From the NCBI RefSeq assembly GCF_030997045.1, contig NZ_CP116899.1:310001-374000 (forward strand): a DNA stretch of 64,000 nucleotides, in the 5' to 3' direction. The DNA comes from Microbulbifer sp. TB1203 (GTDB lineage Bacteria; Pseudomonadota; Gammaproteobacteria; Pseudomonadales; Cellvibrionaceae). Position 1 is the first letter of the stretch; each line of letters starts with the position of its first letter. The notes beneath the pieces were generated by a model. It was not told the DNA's origin. It searched no databases and saw only the letters and a program-made list of their open reading frames with translations. The position numbers were made by a program, and so were the translations under genes. Shown here one piece after another: positions 41,321-54,614 of this stretch.

Positions 41321-42610
41321 TTAGCGCTGGTTCAGCGGCATGTAGTCGCGCTGGGTATAGCCGGTGTACAGCTGGCGCGGGCGGCCGATCTTGTAGGGGT
41401 TGGAGATCATCTCGTCCCAGTGGGCAATCCAGCCGGCGGTGCGGCCGGTGGCGAAAATCACGGTGAACATATCGGTGGGAATGCCGATGGCCTTCATGAT
41501 GATGCCGGAGTAGAAGTCCACGTTGGGGTAGAGTTTCTTCTCCACAAAGTATTCGTCTTCCAGGGCGATCTTTTCCAGCTTCTTGGCGATCTTCAACAGG
41601 GGATCGTTTTCCACACCCATGGCCCCCAGGACTTCGTCGCAGATGCCCTGCATCACACGGGAGCGCGGGTCGAAGTTCTTGTACACGCGGTGGCCGAAGC
41701 CCATCAGGCGGAAGGGGTCGTCCTTGTCCTTGGCGCGCTTGACGAACTCGTCGATGCGGCTCTCGTCGCCGATCTCCTGCAGCATGTCCAGTACCGCTTC
41801 GTTGGCGCCGCCGTGCGCCGGTCCCCAGAGAGCGGCGATGCCGGAGGAGATGCAGGCAAAGGGGTTGGCGCCGGAGGAGCCGGCCAGGCGTACGGTGGAG
41901 GTGGAGGCATTCTGCTCGTGATCGGCGTGCAGCAGGAAGATGATATCCATCGCCTTGGCCACCACCGGGTCAATCTTGCTGGCCTCGCAGGGGTTGCCGA
42001 ACATCATATGCAGGAAGTTTTCCGAATAGCTCAGGCTGTTGTCCGGATACATGAACGGCTGGCCCTTGGAGTGCTTGTAGCACATGGCGGCCAGGGTGGG
42101 CATCTTGGCAATCAGGCGGTCGGCGGAAATCTTGCGGTGCTCGGGGTCGGTGATGTCGAGGGAGTCGTGGTAGAAGGAGGCGAGAGCGCCGACTACGCCG
42201 CACATCATCGCCATCGGATGGGCATCGTAGCGGAAGCCCTTGAAGAAGTTCACCAGGGACTCGTGCACCATGGTGTGGTTCATGATGCTGCTGACGTACT
42301 CCTTCTTCTGTTCGGCGTTGGGGAGCTCGCCGTGCATCAGCAGGTAGCAGGTCTCCAGGTAGTCGGAGCTCTGCGCCAACTGCTCGATGGGGTAGCCGCG
42401 GTGCAGCAGTACACCCTTGGCGCCGTCGATATAGGTGATCTTGGACTCGCAGGCTGCGGTGGACACAAAGCCCGGGTCGTAGGTAAACAAGCCCTTGCCG
42501 GTCAGGCTGCTGACATCGACAACGTCGGGGCCGACGGTGCCGGAGAGGACGGGCATCTCGATGGTGCCGTCGATACCGTCGACCGTAAGTTGCGCTTTTT
42601 TATCGGACAT
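41321..42610 (-). CDS. gltA: GltA, type II citrate synthase
   Basis: Condenses oxaloacetate and acetyl-CoA into citrate, entering the TCA cycle. 429 residues starting MSDKKAQLTVDG, with ITYIDGAKGVLLHRGYPIEQ, the active-site region LLHADHEQNASTSTVR, and MGFGHRVYKNFDPR. Length and the N-terminal domain point to the NADH-sensitive hexameric type II form. Divergent from sdhCDAB. Confidence 0.98.
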   Translation of the reverse strand: MSDKKAQLTVDGIDGTIEMPVLSGTVGPDVVDVSSLTGKGLFTYDPGFVSTAACESKITYIDGAKGVLLHRGYPIEQLAQSSDYLETCYLLMHGELPNAEQKKEYVSSIMNHTMVHESLVNFFKGFRYDAHPMAMMCGVVGALASFYHDSLDITDPEHRKISADRLIAKMPTLAAMCYKHSKGQPFMYPDNSLSYSENFLHMMFGNPCEASKIDPVVAKAMDIIFLLHADHEQNASTSTVRLAGSSGANPFACISSGIAALWGPAHGGANEAVLDMLQEIGDESRIDEFVKRAKDKDDPFRLMGFGHRVYKNFDPRSRVMQGICDEVLGAMGVENDPLLKIAKKLEKIALEDEYFVEKKLYPNVDFYSGIIMKAIGIPTDMFTVIFATGRTAGWIAHWDEMISNPYKIGRPRQLYTGYTQRDYMPLNQR

Positions 42611-43146
42611 TGCGGACTCCTAAAACTGTTCTTTATACCGGCTTCGGGGAGAGATTGGAGCGGCCCCTGGCCGCGATCGATCCCACTTGCAGCCCGTATC
42701 CATCCGGCCTCTGCCGTTTATCCAGGGCTCGTCTTTGGGTCTCCAAAGGGCCCTAGCGGGCTTTCGAGCGGGGCCAAACTTAAGTGGCGCGTCACAAATT
42801 GTCAAACCAAACCGGGTGGATGGCCAGTCCCGTAGCGGCAGGATATTCGGTTCCTGGCCTACGTTGCAGAGCTTTTCCCTGGCTGGCGGGGGGATTGTTC
42901 TCGGAAATTTCGCCGGCCTGGCGCGCCCCTCTTCCTGCGGCCAAGGTGGTAAACCGCCGGTAAGCGGCGCAGTCTCGTTGTGTTTTGGGGATCGAATGCC
43001 TATAATCCGCGCGGCTTGCGCCATGGTAAGGCCACTTTGTACAAGGCTTCAGCAGGTCGTATGCGAAGTGATCAGCAAGCAGCTAGCCCCTCCATTTGAA
43101 AAGCTAACGGGCGCCCAGTCGTTCAGGGCAACAAGGTGTTTTTCCT
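42611..43146. other. gltA-sdhC divergent regulatory region
   Basis: 536 non-coding bases. A GGAGCGGCCCCTGGCCGCGA REP lies at about 42658; the sdhC promoter is at 42978-43006 and is followed by a leader of about 135 bases. Such a long leader before sdhC could host translational control, but no small-RNA site can be assigned by eye. Confidence 0.6.
42978..43006 (+). promoter_or_regulatory. Sigma-70 promoter of sdhCDAB
   Basis: -35 TTGTGT, 17-base spacer, perfect -10 TATAAT at 43001-43006, on the strand of sdhC and about 140 bases before its GTG. Confidence 0.75.
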
Positions 43147-43521
43147 GTGAACAAAAACAGACCTGTCAATTTAGACATTTCCACTATCAATCTTCCTGCC
43201 GCAGCTCTGGTTTCCATCTTGCATCGCGTCTCCGGCATTGTCCTCTTCGCCGTGGTGGCCTTGCTGTTGTACATGCTCGATGTCAGCCTGAAATCCGAGC
43301 AGGGCTTCGCCACAGTGGCGGCGGTCTTCGACAGCACTCCCGCCAAGCTGGTCCTTTGGGCCGGGCTGGCGGCACTTATCTACCATCTGGTGGCGGGTAT
43401 CCGTCACCTGCTGATGGATATGGGGATCGGCGAATCCCTTGAGGGCGGTCGACGCAGCGCCGTACTGGTGCTGGCCGTCTCCGCGGTTCTTATTCTGCTG
43501 GCGGGGGTCTGGTTATGGTAA
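43147..43521 (+). CDS. sdhC: SdhC, succinate dehydrogenase cytochrome b556 subunit
   Basis: Membrane anchor of complex II. 124 residues from GTG 43147 (MNKNRPVNLDISTI), with SILHRVSGIVLF (quinone-site Ser/Arg) and the haem ligand His in YHLVAGIRHLLMD; three transmembrane helices. Overlaps sdhD. Confidence 0.95.
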   Translation: MNKNRPVNLDISTINLPAAALVSILHRVSGIVLFAVVALLLYMLDVSLKSEQGFATVAAVFDSTPAKLVLWAGLAALIYHLVAGIRHLLMDMGIGESLEGGRRSAVLVLAVSAVLILLAGVWLW

Positions 43522-43883
43522 CAACAATTACAAGCTTCGGTCGCAGCGGCACTTTTGACTGGTTGTACCAGCGCGCTACTGCGGTGCTGCTCGCGGTTTA
43601 CACCTTCTTTATAGTGGGTTTCATATTCCTGAGTAAGGATTTTGGCTACGAGAGCTGGTCTGCCCTGTTTGCCCAGCGCTGGATGCGGGTGTTCACGCTG
43701 TTGGCCCTGCTCTCCACCATCGTGCACGCCTGGATCGGCCTCTGGTCTGTGGTCACCGACTACATTACCAACCGCCTGATGGGGCCCAAGGCCACCGTTC
43801 TGCGCCTTGTGGTAGAAGTACTGCTGGCCGCGGTTGCCGTGTTCTACACGGCGTGGGGCATTGAAATTCTGTGGGGACTGTAA
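43515..43883 (+). CDS. sdhD: SdhD, succinate dehydrogenase membrane anchor
   Basis: Second anchor subunit. 122 residues, three hydrophobic helices, DWLYQRATAVLLAVY near the N-terminus and the likely haem ligand in TIVHAWIGLWSVVTDYI. The ATG overlaps the sdhC stop by seven bases. Confidence 0.95.
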   Translation: MVTTITSFGRSGTFDWLYQRATAVLLAVYTFFIVGFIFLSKDFGYESWSALFAQRWMRVFTLLALLSTIVHAWIGLWSVVTDYITNRLMGPKATVLRLVVEVLLAAVAVFYTAWGIEILWGL

Positions 43884-43886
43884 CTT

Positions 43887-45659
43887 ATGTCGAATATGCG
43901 AACCATTGCCTTTGACGGGATCGTAATTGGCGGCGGCGGCGCGGGTATGCGCGCGGCCCTGCAGATGGCCCAGTCCGGCTTCAAGACTGCGGTGATCACC
44001 AAGGTTTTCCCCACCCGTTCCCACACGGTCTCCGCCCAGGGCGGCATCACCTGTGCCATCGCCAGCGCCGATCCGCAGGATGACTGGCGCTGGCATATGT
44101 ATGACACCGTGAAGGGTTCCGACTATATCGGCGACCAGGATGCCATCGAGTACATGTGCTCCGTGGGCCCGGAGGCGGTATTCGAACTGGAGCATATGGG
44201 CCTGCCTTTCTCCCGCACCGAGGAAGGCCGTATCTACCAGCGCCCCTTCGGCGGCCAGTCCAAGGACTTCGGTCGCGGCGGCCAGGCCGCGCGCACCTGC
44301 GCGGCGGCGGACCGCACCGGCCACGCGCTGCTGCACACCCTGTACCAGAACAATGTCAAGCACGACACCGTGTTCCTCAACGAGTGGTTCGCGGTGGACC
44401 TGGTGAAGAACCAGGACGGTGCCGTGGTGGGCGTGATTGCGCTGTGCATCGAAGACGGCGAAGTGGTGTTCATCAAATCCAAGGCCACCGTATTCGCCAC
44501 CGGCGGTGCCGGCCGCATCTTCGCCTCCACCACCAACGCGCACATCAACACCGGCGACGGCGTGGGCATGGCCCTGCGCGCGGGGATGCCGGTGCAGGAT
44601 ATCGAGATGTGGCAGTTCCACCCGACGGGTATTGCCGGTGCCGGCGTGCTGGTGACCGAGGGCTGCCGCGGTGAGGGTGGTTACCTCATTAATAAGGATG
44701 GCGAGCGCTTTATGGAGCGCTACGCTCCCAACGCCAAGGACCTGGCCTCCCGCGATGTGGTGGCCCGCTCCATGGTGCTGGAGATTCTCGACGGCCGCGG
44801 CGCCGGACCCAATGGCGACCACGTATTCCTGAAGCTCGACCACCTGGGCGAGGAAGTGCTGAACAGCCGCCTGCCGGGTATCTGCGAGCTGTCCAAGACG
44901 TTCGCCCACGTGGACCCGGTGAAGGACCCCGTCCCGGTGGTGCCCACCTGCCACTATATGATGGGCGGCATCCCCACCAATGTGCACGGCCAGGCCCTGA
45001 CCCAGGATGCCTCCGGCAACGATCAGGTGGTGGAAGGTTTCTATGCCTGCGGCGAGGTGGCCTGCGTATCGGTACACGGCGCCAACCGCCTGGGGGGCAA
45101 CTCCCTGCTGGACCTGGTGGTGTTCGGCCGCGCCTCCGGCCTGTTTATCGAGCAGTCCCTGCGCGAGGGCATCGAGCACCGCGAGGCGTCCGATTCCGAT
45201 ATCGAAGCAGCGATGGCGCGCCTGAACCGCCTGGAGAACAGCAACGACGGCGAATCGGCCGCGAGCCTCCGCACCGAGCTGCAAAACGTGATGCAGAACC
45301 ACTTCGGCGTATTCCGCCGCGGTGACTATATGGCCGAGGGGGTGAAGAAGCTGGAAGAGCTGCGCGGGCGCATCGACAATGTGCGCCTGGAGGACAAGAG
45401 CCGCGCTTTCAACACCGCCCGTATCGAGGCGCTGGAACTGCAGAACCTTCTGGAAGTGGCCGAGGCCACCGCCATCGCCGCGGAAGTGCGCACCGAGAGC
45501 CGCGGTGCCCACGCCCGCGAGGACTACCAGGATCGCGACGACGAGAACTGGCTGTGCCACTCCATGTTCTTCCCGGCGGAGAAACGTGTCGGCAAGCGCG
45601 CGGTCAACTTTGCACCCAGCACTGTGGAAGCCTTCGAGCCCAAGGCTCGGACCTATTAA
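43887..45659 (+). CDS. sdhA: SdhA, succinate dehydrogenase flavoprotein
   Basis: Oxidises succinate to fumarate with covalent FAD. 590 residues: GGGGAGMRAALQMA, the flavinylated His in SHTVSAQGGITCA, FHPTGIAGAGVLVTEGCRGE, and the catalytic Arg region ASRDVVARSM. Three bases after sdhD. A REP pair separates it from sdhB. Confidence 0.98.
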   Translation: MSNMRTIAFDGIVIGGGGAGMRAALQMAQSGFKTAVITKVFPTRSHTVSAQGGITCAIASADPQDDWRWHMYDTVKGSDYIGDQDAIEYMCSVGPEAVFELEHMGLPFSRTEEGRIYQRPFGGQSKDFGRGGQAARTCAAADRTGHALLHTLYQNNVKHDTVFLNEWFAVDLVKNQDGAVVGVIALCIEDGEVVFIKSKATVFATGGAGRIFASTTNAHINTGDGVGMALRAGMPVQDIEMWQFHPTGIAGAGVLVTEGCRGEGGYLINKDGERFMERYAPNAKDLASRDVVARSMVLEILDGRGAGPNGDHVFLKLDHLGEEVLNSRLPGICELSKTFAHVDPVKDPVPVVPTCHYMMGGIPTNVHGQALTQDASGNDQVVEGFYACGEVACVSVHGANRLGGNSLLDLVVFGRASGLFIEQSLREGIEHREASDSDIEAAMARLNRLENSNDGESAASLRTELQNVMQNHFGVFRRGDYMAEGVKKLEELRGRIDNVRLEDKSRAFNTARIEALELQNLLEVAEATAIAAEVRTESRGAHAREDYQDRDDENWLCHSMFFPAEKRVGKRAVNFAPSTVEAFEPKARTY

Positions 45660-45663
45660 TTCT

Positions 45664-45725
45664 GTAGGAGCGGCCGTTGGCCGCGATCGACGTTGAAACT
45701 GATCGCGGTCAACGGCCGCTCCTAC
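45664..45725. repeat. REP inverted pair between sdhA and sdhB
   Basis: GTAGGAGCGGCCGTTGGCCG and its mirror ending CGGCCGCTCCTAC, spanning most of the 86-base sdhA-sdhB gap inside an essential respiratory operon. Confidence 0.95.
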
Positions 45726-45745
45726 AAAGACATTGGATGCGGAAC

Positions 45746-46450
45746 ATGTTGAAAGTAAGCATTTACCGTTACAACCCGGAGACCGACAAAGCTCCCTATA
45801 TGCAGGACTACGAGCTGGACACCCAGGGCAAGGACCTGATGGTGCTGGACGTGCTGGAGCTGCTGAAGGCACAGGACCCGACCCTGTCGTTCCGCCGCTC
45901 CTGCCGCGAGGGTGTGTGCGGTTCCGACGGTATGAACATCTCTGGCCGCAACGGCCTGGCCTGTACCACTCCGCTTTCGGAAGCGGCGCGCAAGGGCAAG
46001 CTGGTGCTGCGCCCACTGCCCGGTCTGCCGGTGATCCGCGACCTGGTGGTGGATATGGAGCAGTTCTACGAGCAGTACAAGAAGATCGAGCCTTACCTGC
46101 AGAACGACACCCCGGCGCCGGCCATCGAGCGGCTGCAGTCACCGGAAGAGCGCGAGAAGCTCGACGGCCTGTACGAGTGTATCCTCTGTGCCTGCTGTTC
46201 CACTGCCTGTCCGTCTTTCTGGTGGAACCCGGACAAATTTATCGGCCCGGCGGGCTTGCTGCAGGCCTACCGCTTCCTGGCGGACAGCCGCGACGAGGCC
46301 ACCGACGAACGCCTATCCAAACTGGATGACCCCTTCAGCGTTTTCCGCTGCCACGGTATCCAGAACTGCGTCAATGTCTGCCCCAAGGGGTTGAATCCCA
46401 CCCGGGCGATCGGCCATATCCGCCATATGTTGCTGGCCCGCGCCGTGTAG
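45746..46450 (+). CDS. sdhB: SdhB, succinate dehydrogenase iron-sulphur subunit
   Basis: Carries the 2Fe-2S, 4Fe-4S and 3Fe-4S clusters between FAD and quinone. 234 residues from ATG 45746 (MLKVSIYRYNPE); an ATG three codons upstream is possible, but the longer frame from 45677 is repeat. CREGVCGSDGMNISGRNGLAC, CILCACCSTACPSFW and CHGIQNCVNVCPKGLNP are the cluster motifs. Confidence 0.97.
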   Translation: MLKVSIYRYNPETDKAPYMQDYELDTQGKDLMVLDVLELLKAQDPTLSFRRSCREGVCGSDGMNISGRNGLACTTPLSEAARKGKLVLRPLPGLPVIRDLVVDMEQFYEQYKKIEPYLQNDTPAPAIERLQSPEEREKLDGLYECILCACCSTACPSFWWNPDKFIGPAGLLQAYRFLADSRDEATDERLSKLDDPFSVFRCHGIQNCVNVCPKGLNPTRAIGHIRHMLLARAV

Positions 46451-46662
46451 CGGCGGGGCAAGGCATCAACAAGCCCGGTTGAACCCTCCGTATGGGTTCG
46501 GCGCCAACGGCGGCGCCTATCTAAAAGAAAACCGGCCTTTGAGCCGGTTCCAAGTGAAAAAGGGGAGGTGACTTTTGGCGCTTCCCCTTTTGTGAATATA
46601 AAGGAAAGTAGAGCGGTGGAGGTGCCGGGAAAGGGGCGCACCGCAACGAGGTAGGCATCAAC
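46451..46662. other. sdhB-sucA intergenic hairpins
   Basis: 212 bases with several short dyads: GAACC..GGGTT at about 46481-46499, GGCGCCAACGGCGGCGCC at about 46501-46518 and AACCGGC / GCCGGTT at 46531-46550. None has a T-tract, so read-through into sucA is expected. Confidence 0.5.
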
Positions 46663-49491
<2,829 letters not shown>

Positions 49492-49536
49492 ATCGGCGGC
49501 AGTAATTAGTAGAGTCAATCTCAGGAAACAGGAACA

Positions 49537-50757
49537 ATGACGATCGAGATTAAAGCGCCAACTTTCCCGGAATCCGTCCAGGACGGCACTGTTGCCACCT
49601 GGCATAAAAAGCCCGGCGAAGCCGTGTCCCGCGATGAACTGATCGTGGATATCGAAACCGACAAAGTGGTGCTGGAAGTGGTTGCCCCGGCAGACGGCGC
49701 TCTCAGCGAAATTATCAAGGACGAGGGCGATACCGTCCTGTCCAACGAGGTAATTGCGCTCTTTACCGCAGGGGCCGCGGGCGCAGAAGGCGCCGGCGGT
49801 GAAGCGGGTGCCGGAGAAAAGGCAGAAGAGAAAAAAGCGGAAGAGAAACCCGCTGCGGAGAGCGCGGCCGGCGGCGATCAACTGGTCAACCCGGCAGCGC
49901 GTAAACTGGCGGAAGAGAAGGGCGTCGACCTGAGCAAGGTCAGCGGCAGCGGCAAGGGCGGCCGCATCACCAAGGAAGACGTGCAGAAAGCGGAAAAAGC
50001 CCCCGCCGCCGCACCGGCTGCCGCCGCCGCGGAAGTGGCCGTGGCCCCGGGCGAGCGCGTGGAGAAGCGCGTGCCCATGAGCCGTATGCGCAAGCGCATC
50101 GCCGAGCGTCTGCTGGATGCCTCCCAGTCCACCGCCATGCTCACCACTTTCAACGAAGTGAACATGAAGCCGGTCATGGACCTGCGCAAGAACTACAAGG
50201 ATCTGTTCGAGAAGAAGCACAACGGCACCCGTCTGGGCTTTATGGGCTTCTTCGTGAAGGCGGCGGTGGAAGCGCTGAAGCGCTACTCCGCGGTGAACGC
50301 CTCCATCGACGGCGACGACATCGTCTACCACGGCTACCAGGATATCGGCGTGGCGGTTTCCGCGCCCAAGGGCCTGGTGGTACCGGTGCTGCGCAACGCG
50401 GAAAACATGGGCCTGGCGGATATCGAGAACAACATCCGCGACCTGGGCCTGCGCGCCCGCGACGGCAAGCTGTCCATCGAAGAGATGACCGGCGGTACCT
50501 TCACCATCACCAACGGCGGTGTTTTCGGTTCGCTGCTGTCCACACCGATCCTGAACCCGCCGCAGACCGCGATTCTGGGTATGCACAAAATCCAGGAGCG
50601 CCCCATGGCGGTGGACGGCAAGGTGGAAATCCTGCCGATGATGTACCTGGCGTTGTCCTACGATCACCGCCTGATCGACGGCAAGGAAGCGGTGGGTTTC
50701 CTGGTGGCGATCAAAGAAATGATCGAGGACCCGGCCCGTATCCTGCTGGAGATTTAA
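49537..50757 (+). CDS. sucB: SucB (OdhB), dihydrolipoyl succinyltransferase E2
   Basis: Core of the 2-oxoglutarate dehydrogenase complex. 406 residues: one lipoyl domain with DIETDKVVLEV (lipoylated Lys at about 43), an Ala/Glu/Lys linker, the peripheral-subunit-binding domain PAARKLAEEKGVDLSKVSGS, and the catalytic domain with LSYDHRLIDGKEAV (catalytic His). Confidence 0.98.
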   Translation: MTIEIKAPTFPESVQDGTVATWHKKPGEAVSRDELIVDIETDKVVLEVVAPADGALSEIIKDEGDTVLSNEVIALFTAGAAGAEGAGGEAGAGEKAEEKKAEEKPAAESAAGGDQLVNPAARKLAEEKGVDLSKVSGSGKGGRITKEDVQKAEKAPAAAPAAAAAEVAVAPGERVEKRVPMSRMRKRIAERLLDASQSTAMLTTFNEVNMKPVMDLRKNYKDLFEKKHNGTRLGFMGFFVKAAVEALKRYSAVNASIDGDDIVYHGYQDIGVAVSAPKGLVVPVLRNAENMGLADIENNIRDLGLRARDGKLSIEEMTGGTFTITNGGVFGSLLSTPILNPPQTAILGMHKIQERPMAVDGKVEILPMMYLALSYDHRLIDGKEAVGFLVAIKEMIEDPARILLEI

Positions 50758-50791
50758 GGCTCGATTGAGCTTCGTGGTGGCACTGCTGCCA

Positions 50792-50876
50792 GGATTGTTT
50801 TGTGAGACGCTGTGAATACATCCTTGTACGCTCTCCGCGGCCATCCGTGGCCGCAGAAGGTCTCACAAAACAATCC
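50792..50876. repeat. 17-bp perfect inverted repeat between sucB and lpd
   Basis: GGATTGTTTTGTGAGAC at 50792-50808 and its exact reverse complement at 50860-50876. The enclosed 51 bases hold an inner dyad GCGGCCATCCGTGGCCGC. It differs from the GTAG-led families, and I see no other copy in the window. Confidence 0.9.
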
Positions 50877-50914
50877 CGGTATCAGCGCCTTCGCATCGCG
50901 GCCGCAGGCCGCCC

Positions 50915-50960
50915 CGGGAACGCCGAGCTCCAGCTCGGCAATGCGGCCGAAGGCCGCACC
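50915..50960. repeat. GCCGAGCTCCAGCTCGGC element before lpd
   Basis: GGAACGCCGAGCTCCAGCT then GCGGCCGAAGGCCGC; fifth member of this family, here with a different second dyad. Confidence 0.85.
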
Positions 50961-50996
50961 ATTACAAATTGAATTCACGAAAACCTGGAACAGACC

Positions 50997-52439
50997 ATGT
51001 CGGAAAAATTTGACGTAATCATAATCGGCTCCGGTCCCGGAGGTTATGTCGCTGCCATTCGCGCCGCGCAGCTGGGCCTGAAGACCGCCTGTGTCGAGAA
51101 GTGGAAAAACAAGGAAGGGAAGGGCGTCAACGGCGGCACCTGCCTGAACGTGGGCTGTATTCCTTCCAAGGCGCTGCTGGACAGCTCCTGGAAATACCAC
51201 GAGGCCAAGGACTCCCTCGACGTGCACGGCATCGACACCGGCAAGGTGAAAATCGATGTCAAGAAAATGATCGGGCGCAAGGACCAGATCGTCAAACAGT
51301 TTACCGGCGGTATTGCCGGGCTGTTTACGGCCAACAAGGTCACCTCCATCTATGGCACCGGCAAGCTGCTGTCCAATAAGAAAGTGGAAGTCACTGACTT
51401 TGACGGCAAGACCACTGTCTACGAAGCGGACAATGTGATCCTCGCGTCCGGCTCCGTGCCGGTGAACATTCCGCCGGCTCCGGTGGACAACAAGATTATC
51501 GTCGACTCCACCGGCGCACTGGAATTCACCGAGACCCCGAAACGCCTGGGCGTGATCGGTGCCGGCGTGATCGGCCTGGAACTGGGTTCCGTATGGAGCC
51601 GCCTGGGCAGCGACGTTGTGGTACTGGAAGCGCTGGATAATTTCCTCGCGGTCATGGACCAGCAGATTGCTAAGGAATCGCAAAAGATCCTGAAAAAGCA
51701 GGGCCTGGATATCCGCCTGTCCTGCCGCGTCACCGGTTCAGAGGTAAAAGGCAAGGAAGTTGTCGTCACCTATCAGGACAAAGACGGCAAGGAGCACCAG
51801 GAAACCTTCGACAAGCTGATCGTGTGCGTCGGCCGCCGCCCCTACACCGAGGGCCTGCTGTCTGAAGACGCCGGTGTAAAGCTGGACGAACGCGGTTTTA
51901 TCTACGTCAACGACCTGTGCATGACTTCCGCGCCGGGCGTGTGGGCTATTGGCGACGTGGTGCGCGGCCCCATGCTCGCCCACAAAGCCTCTGAAGAGGG
52001 CGTGGTGGTCGCCGAGCGCATTGCCGGCCAGAAGCCGATGATGAACTACGACGTGATCCCGAATGTGATCTACACCCACCCGGAAATTGCCGCGGTGGGC
52101 CGCACCGAGGAGCAGGTGAAGGCGGATGGCGAGCCCTACAACGTGGGCGTGTTCCCGTTCGTTGCCCTGGGCCGTGCGGTGGCTGCCAACGAGAAGGACG
52201 GCATGGTGAAAATCATCGCCCATGCGGAAACCGACCGCGTGCTGGGTGCACATATCGTCGGCCCTTCCGCGGCGGACCTGGTGCAGCAGGTGGCGATCGC
52301 GATGGAGTTCGGTTCCAGCGCCGAAGATCTCGGCATGACCGTGTTCGGACACCCGACTCTCTCCGAGGGCGTCAAGGAAGCCGCGCTGGCAGTGAACGGC
52401 CACGCGATCCATATCGCCAACCGCAAAAAGCGCAAGTAA
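50997..52439 (+). CDS. lpd: Lpd, dihydrolipoyl dehydrogenase E3
   Basis: FAD enzyme that reoxidises dihydrolipoamide with NAD. 480 residues: VIIIGSGPGGYVAAIRAAQ, redox-active disulphide in GGTCLNVGCIPSKALL, GVIGAGVIGLELGSVW for NAD, and the C-terminal His-Glu pair in GHPTLSEGVKEAAL. Placed between sucB and sucCD, so dedicated to this complex in this cluster. Confidence 0.98.
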   Translation: MSEKFDVIIIGSGPGGYVAAIRAAQLGLKTACVEKWKNKEGKGVNGGTCLNVGCIPSKALLDSSWKYHEAKDSLDVHGIDTGKVKIDVKKMIGRKDQIVKQFTGGIAGLFTANKVTSIYGTGKLLSNKKVEVTDFDGKTTVYEADNVILASGSVPVNIPPAPVDNKIIVDSTGALEFTETPKRLGVIGAGVIGLELGSVWSRLGSDVVVLEALDNFLAVMDQQIAKESQKILKKQGLDIRLSCRVTGSEVKGKEVVVTYQDKDGKEHQETFDKLIVCVGRRPYTEGLLSEDAGVKLDERGFIYVNDLCMTSAPGVWAIGDVVRGPMLAHKASEEGVVVAERIAGQKPMMNYDVIPNVIYTHPEIAAVGRTEEQVKADGEPYNVGVFPFVALGRAVAANEKDGMVKIIAHAETDRVLGAHIVGPSAADLVQQVAIAMEFGSSAEDLGMTVFGHPTLSEGVKEAALAVNGHAIHIANRKKRK

Positions 52440-52567
52440 CAACGGGACCCGGGACCCAGGGTCCCGGGACTTGGCAAGAACTCCCCCCTCTCCCTTAGGG
52501 GCGAGGGGTCGGGGGAGAGGGGGGAATCCCCCACCTCTAAATTTTCAAAAGTGAATTGGTATTAACT
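52440..52567. repeat. lpd-sucC gap with palindromic repeats
   Basis: CGGGACCCAGGGTCCCGGG dyad at about 52451-52470, then a CCCCCCTCTCCCTTAGGGGC..GAGAGGGG member of the CTCTCCC element family. Confidence 0.75.
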
Positions 52568-53734
52568 ATGAACTTGCATGAGTATCAGGGCAAACAACTG
52601 TTTGCGGAATACGGATTGCCGGTTTCCAAAGGCATTGCAGCGGAAACCCCGGCAGCGGCAGCAGCGGCAGCAGACGAAATCGGTGGCGACAAGTGGGTGG
52701 TGAAGGCCCAGGTGCACGCCGGTGGCCGCGGCAAGGCCGGCGGTGTAAAGCTGGTGGATTCCAAGGCGGAGATTGAAGAATTCGCCCAGAAGTGGCTGGG
52801 CAACAACCTGGTTACCTACCAGACGGACGAAAACGGCCAGCCGGTTTCCCGCATCCTCGTTGAGAGCTGCACCGATATCGACCAGGAGCTGTACCTGGGC
52901 GCGGTAGTGGATCGCTCCACCCGTCGCATCGTTTTCATGGCCTCCACCGAAGGCGGCGTGGAAATCGAGAAGGTTGCGGAAGAGACCCCGGAAAAAATTC
53001 TCAAGGCCACCGTCGACCCGCTGGTGGGCGCCCAGCCTTACCAGGCGCGCGAGCTGGCTTTCAAACTGGGCCTGCAGGGCGACCAGATCAAGCAGTTCAC
53101 CAAGATCTTCCTGGGCCTGGCGAAGATGTTCAAGGAAAAGGACCTGGCCCTGCTGGAAATCAACCCGCTGGTTATCACTCCCCAGGGCAACCTGCACTGC
53201 CTGGACGCCAAGGTTGTGATCGACGGCAACGCCCTGTACCGCCACCCGGACCTGCGCGAAATGCACGATCCCTCCCAGGAAGATGCGCGCGAAGCGCACG
53301 CGGCCAAGTGGGAACTCAACTACGTCGCGCTGGACGGCAATATCGGCTGCATGGTGAATGGCGCCGGCCTGGCCATGGGCACCATGGACATCGTCAACCT
53401 GCACGGCGGCAAGCCGGCCAACTTCCTCGATGTTGGCGGCGGTGCGACCAAAGAGCGCGTGGTCGAAGCCTTCAAGATCATCCTGTCTGACGAAAACGTC
53501 AAAGCGGTACTGATCAATATCTTCGGCGGTATCGTGCGCTGCGACCTGATCGCGGAAGGCGTGATCGGCGCAGTGGAAGAAGTGGGCGTTAAGATTCCGG
53601 TTGTCGTGCGCCTGGAAGGTAACAACGCCGAGCTGGGCGCCAAGGTCCTGGCGGACAGCGGCCTGAACATTATCGCGGCCACCAGCCTGACCGACGCGGC
53701 TCAGCAAGTGGTTAAAGCGGCGGAGGGTAAATAA
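52568..53734 (+). CDS. sucC: SucC, succinyl-CoA synthetase beta subunit
   Basis: ATP-grasp subunit giving substrate-level phosphorylation in the TCA cycle. 388 residues from MNLHEYQGKQLFAEYGLP, with VVKAQVHAGGRGKAGGVKL, LEINPLVITPQGNL and INIFGGIVRCDLIAEGV. The start is four codons inside the longest frame, matching the family. Confidence 0.98.
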   Translation: MNLHEYQGKQLFAEYGLPVSKGIAAETPAAAAAAADEIGGDKWVVKAQVHAGGRGKAGGVKLVDSKAEIEEFAQKWLGNNLVTYQTDENGQPVSRILVESCTDIDQELYLGAVVDRSTRRIVFMASTEGGVEIEKVAEETPEKILKATVDPLVGAQPYQARELAFKLGLQGDQIKQFTKIFLGLAKMFKEKDLALLEINPLVITPQGNLHCLDAKVVIDGNALYRHPDLREMHDPSQEDAREAHAAKWELNYVALDGNIGCMVNGAGLAMGTMDIVNLHGGKPANFLDVGGGATKERVVEAFKIILSDENVKAVLINIFGGIVRCDLIAEGVIGAVEEVGVKIPVVVRLEGNNAELGAKVLADSGLNIIAATSLTDAAQQVVKAAEGK

Positions 53735-53736
53735 TC

Positions 53737-54609
<873 letters not shown>

Positions 54610-54614
54610 TGCCT

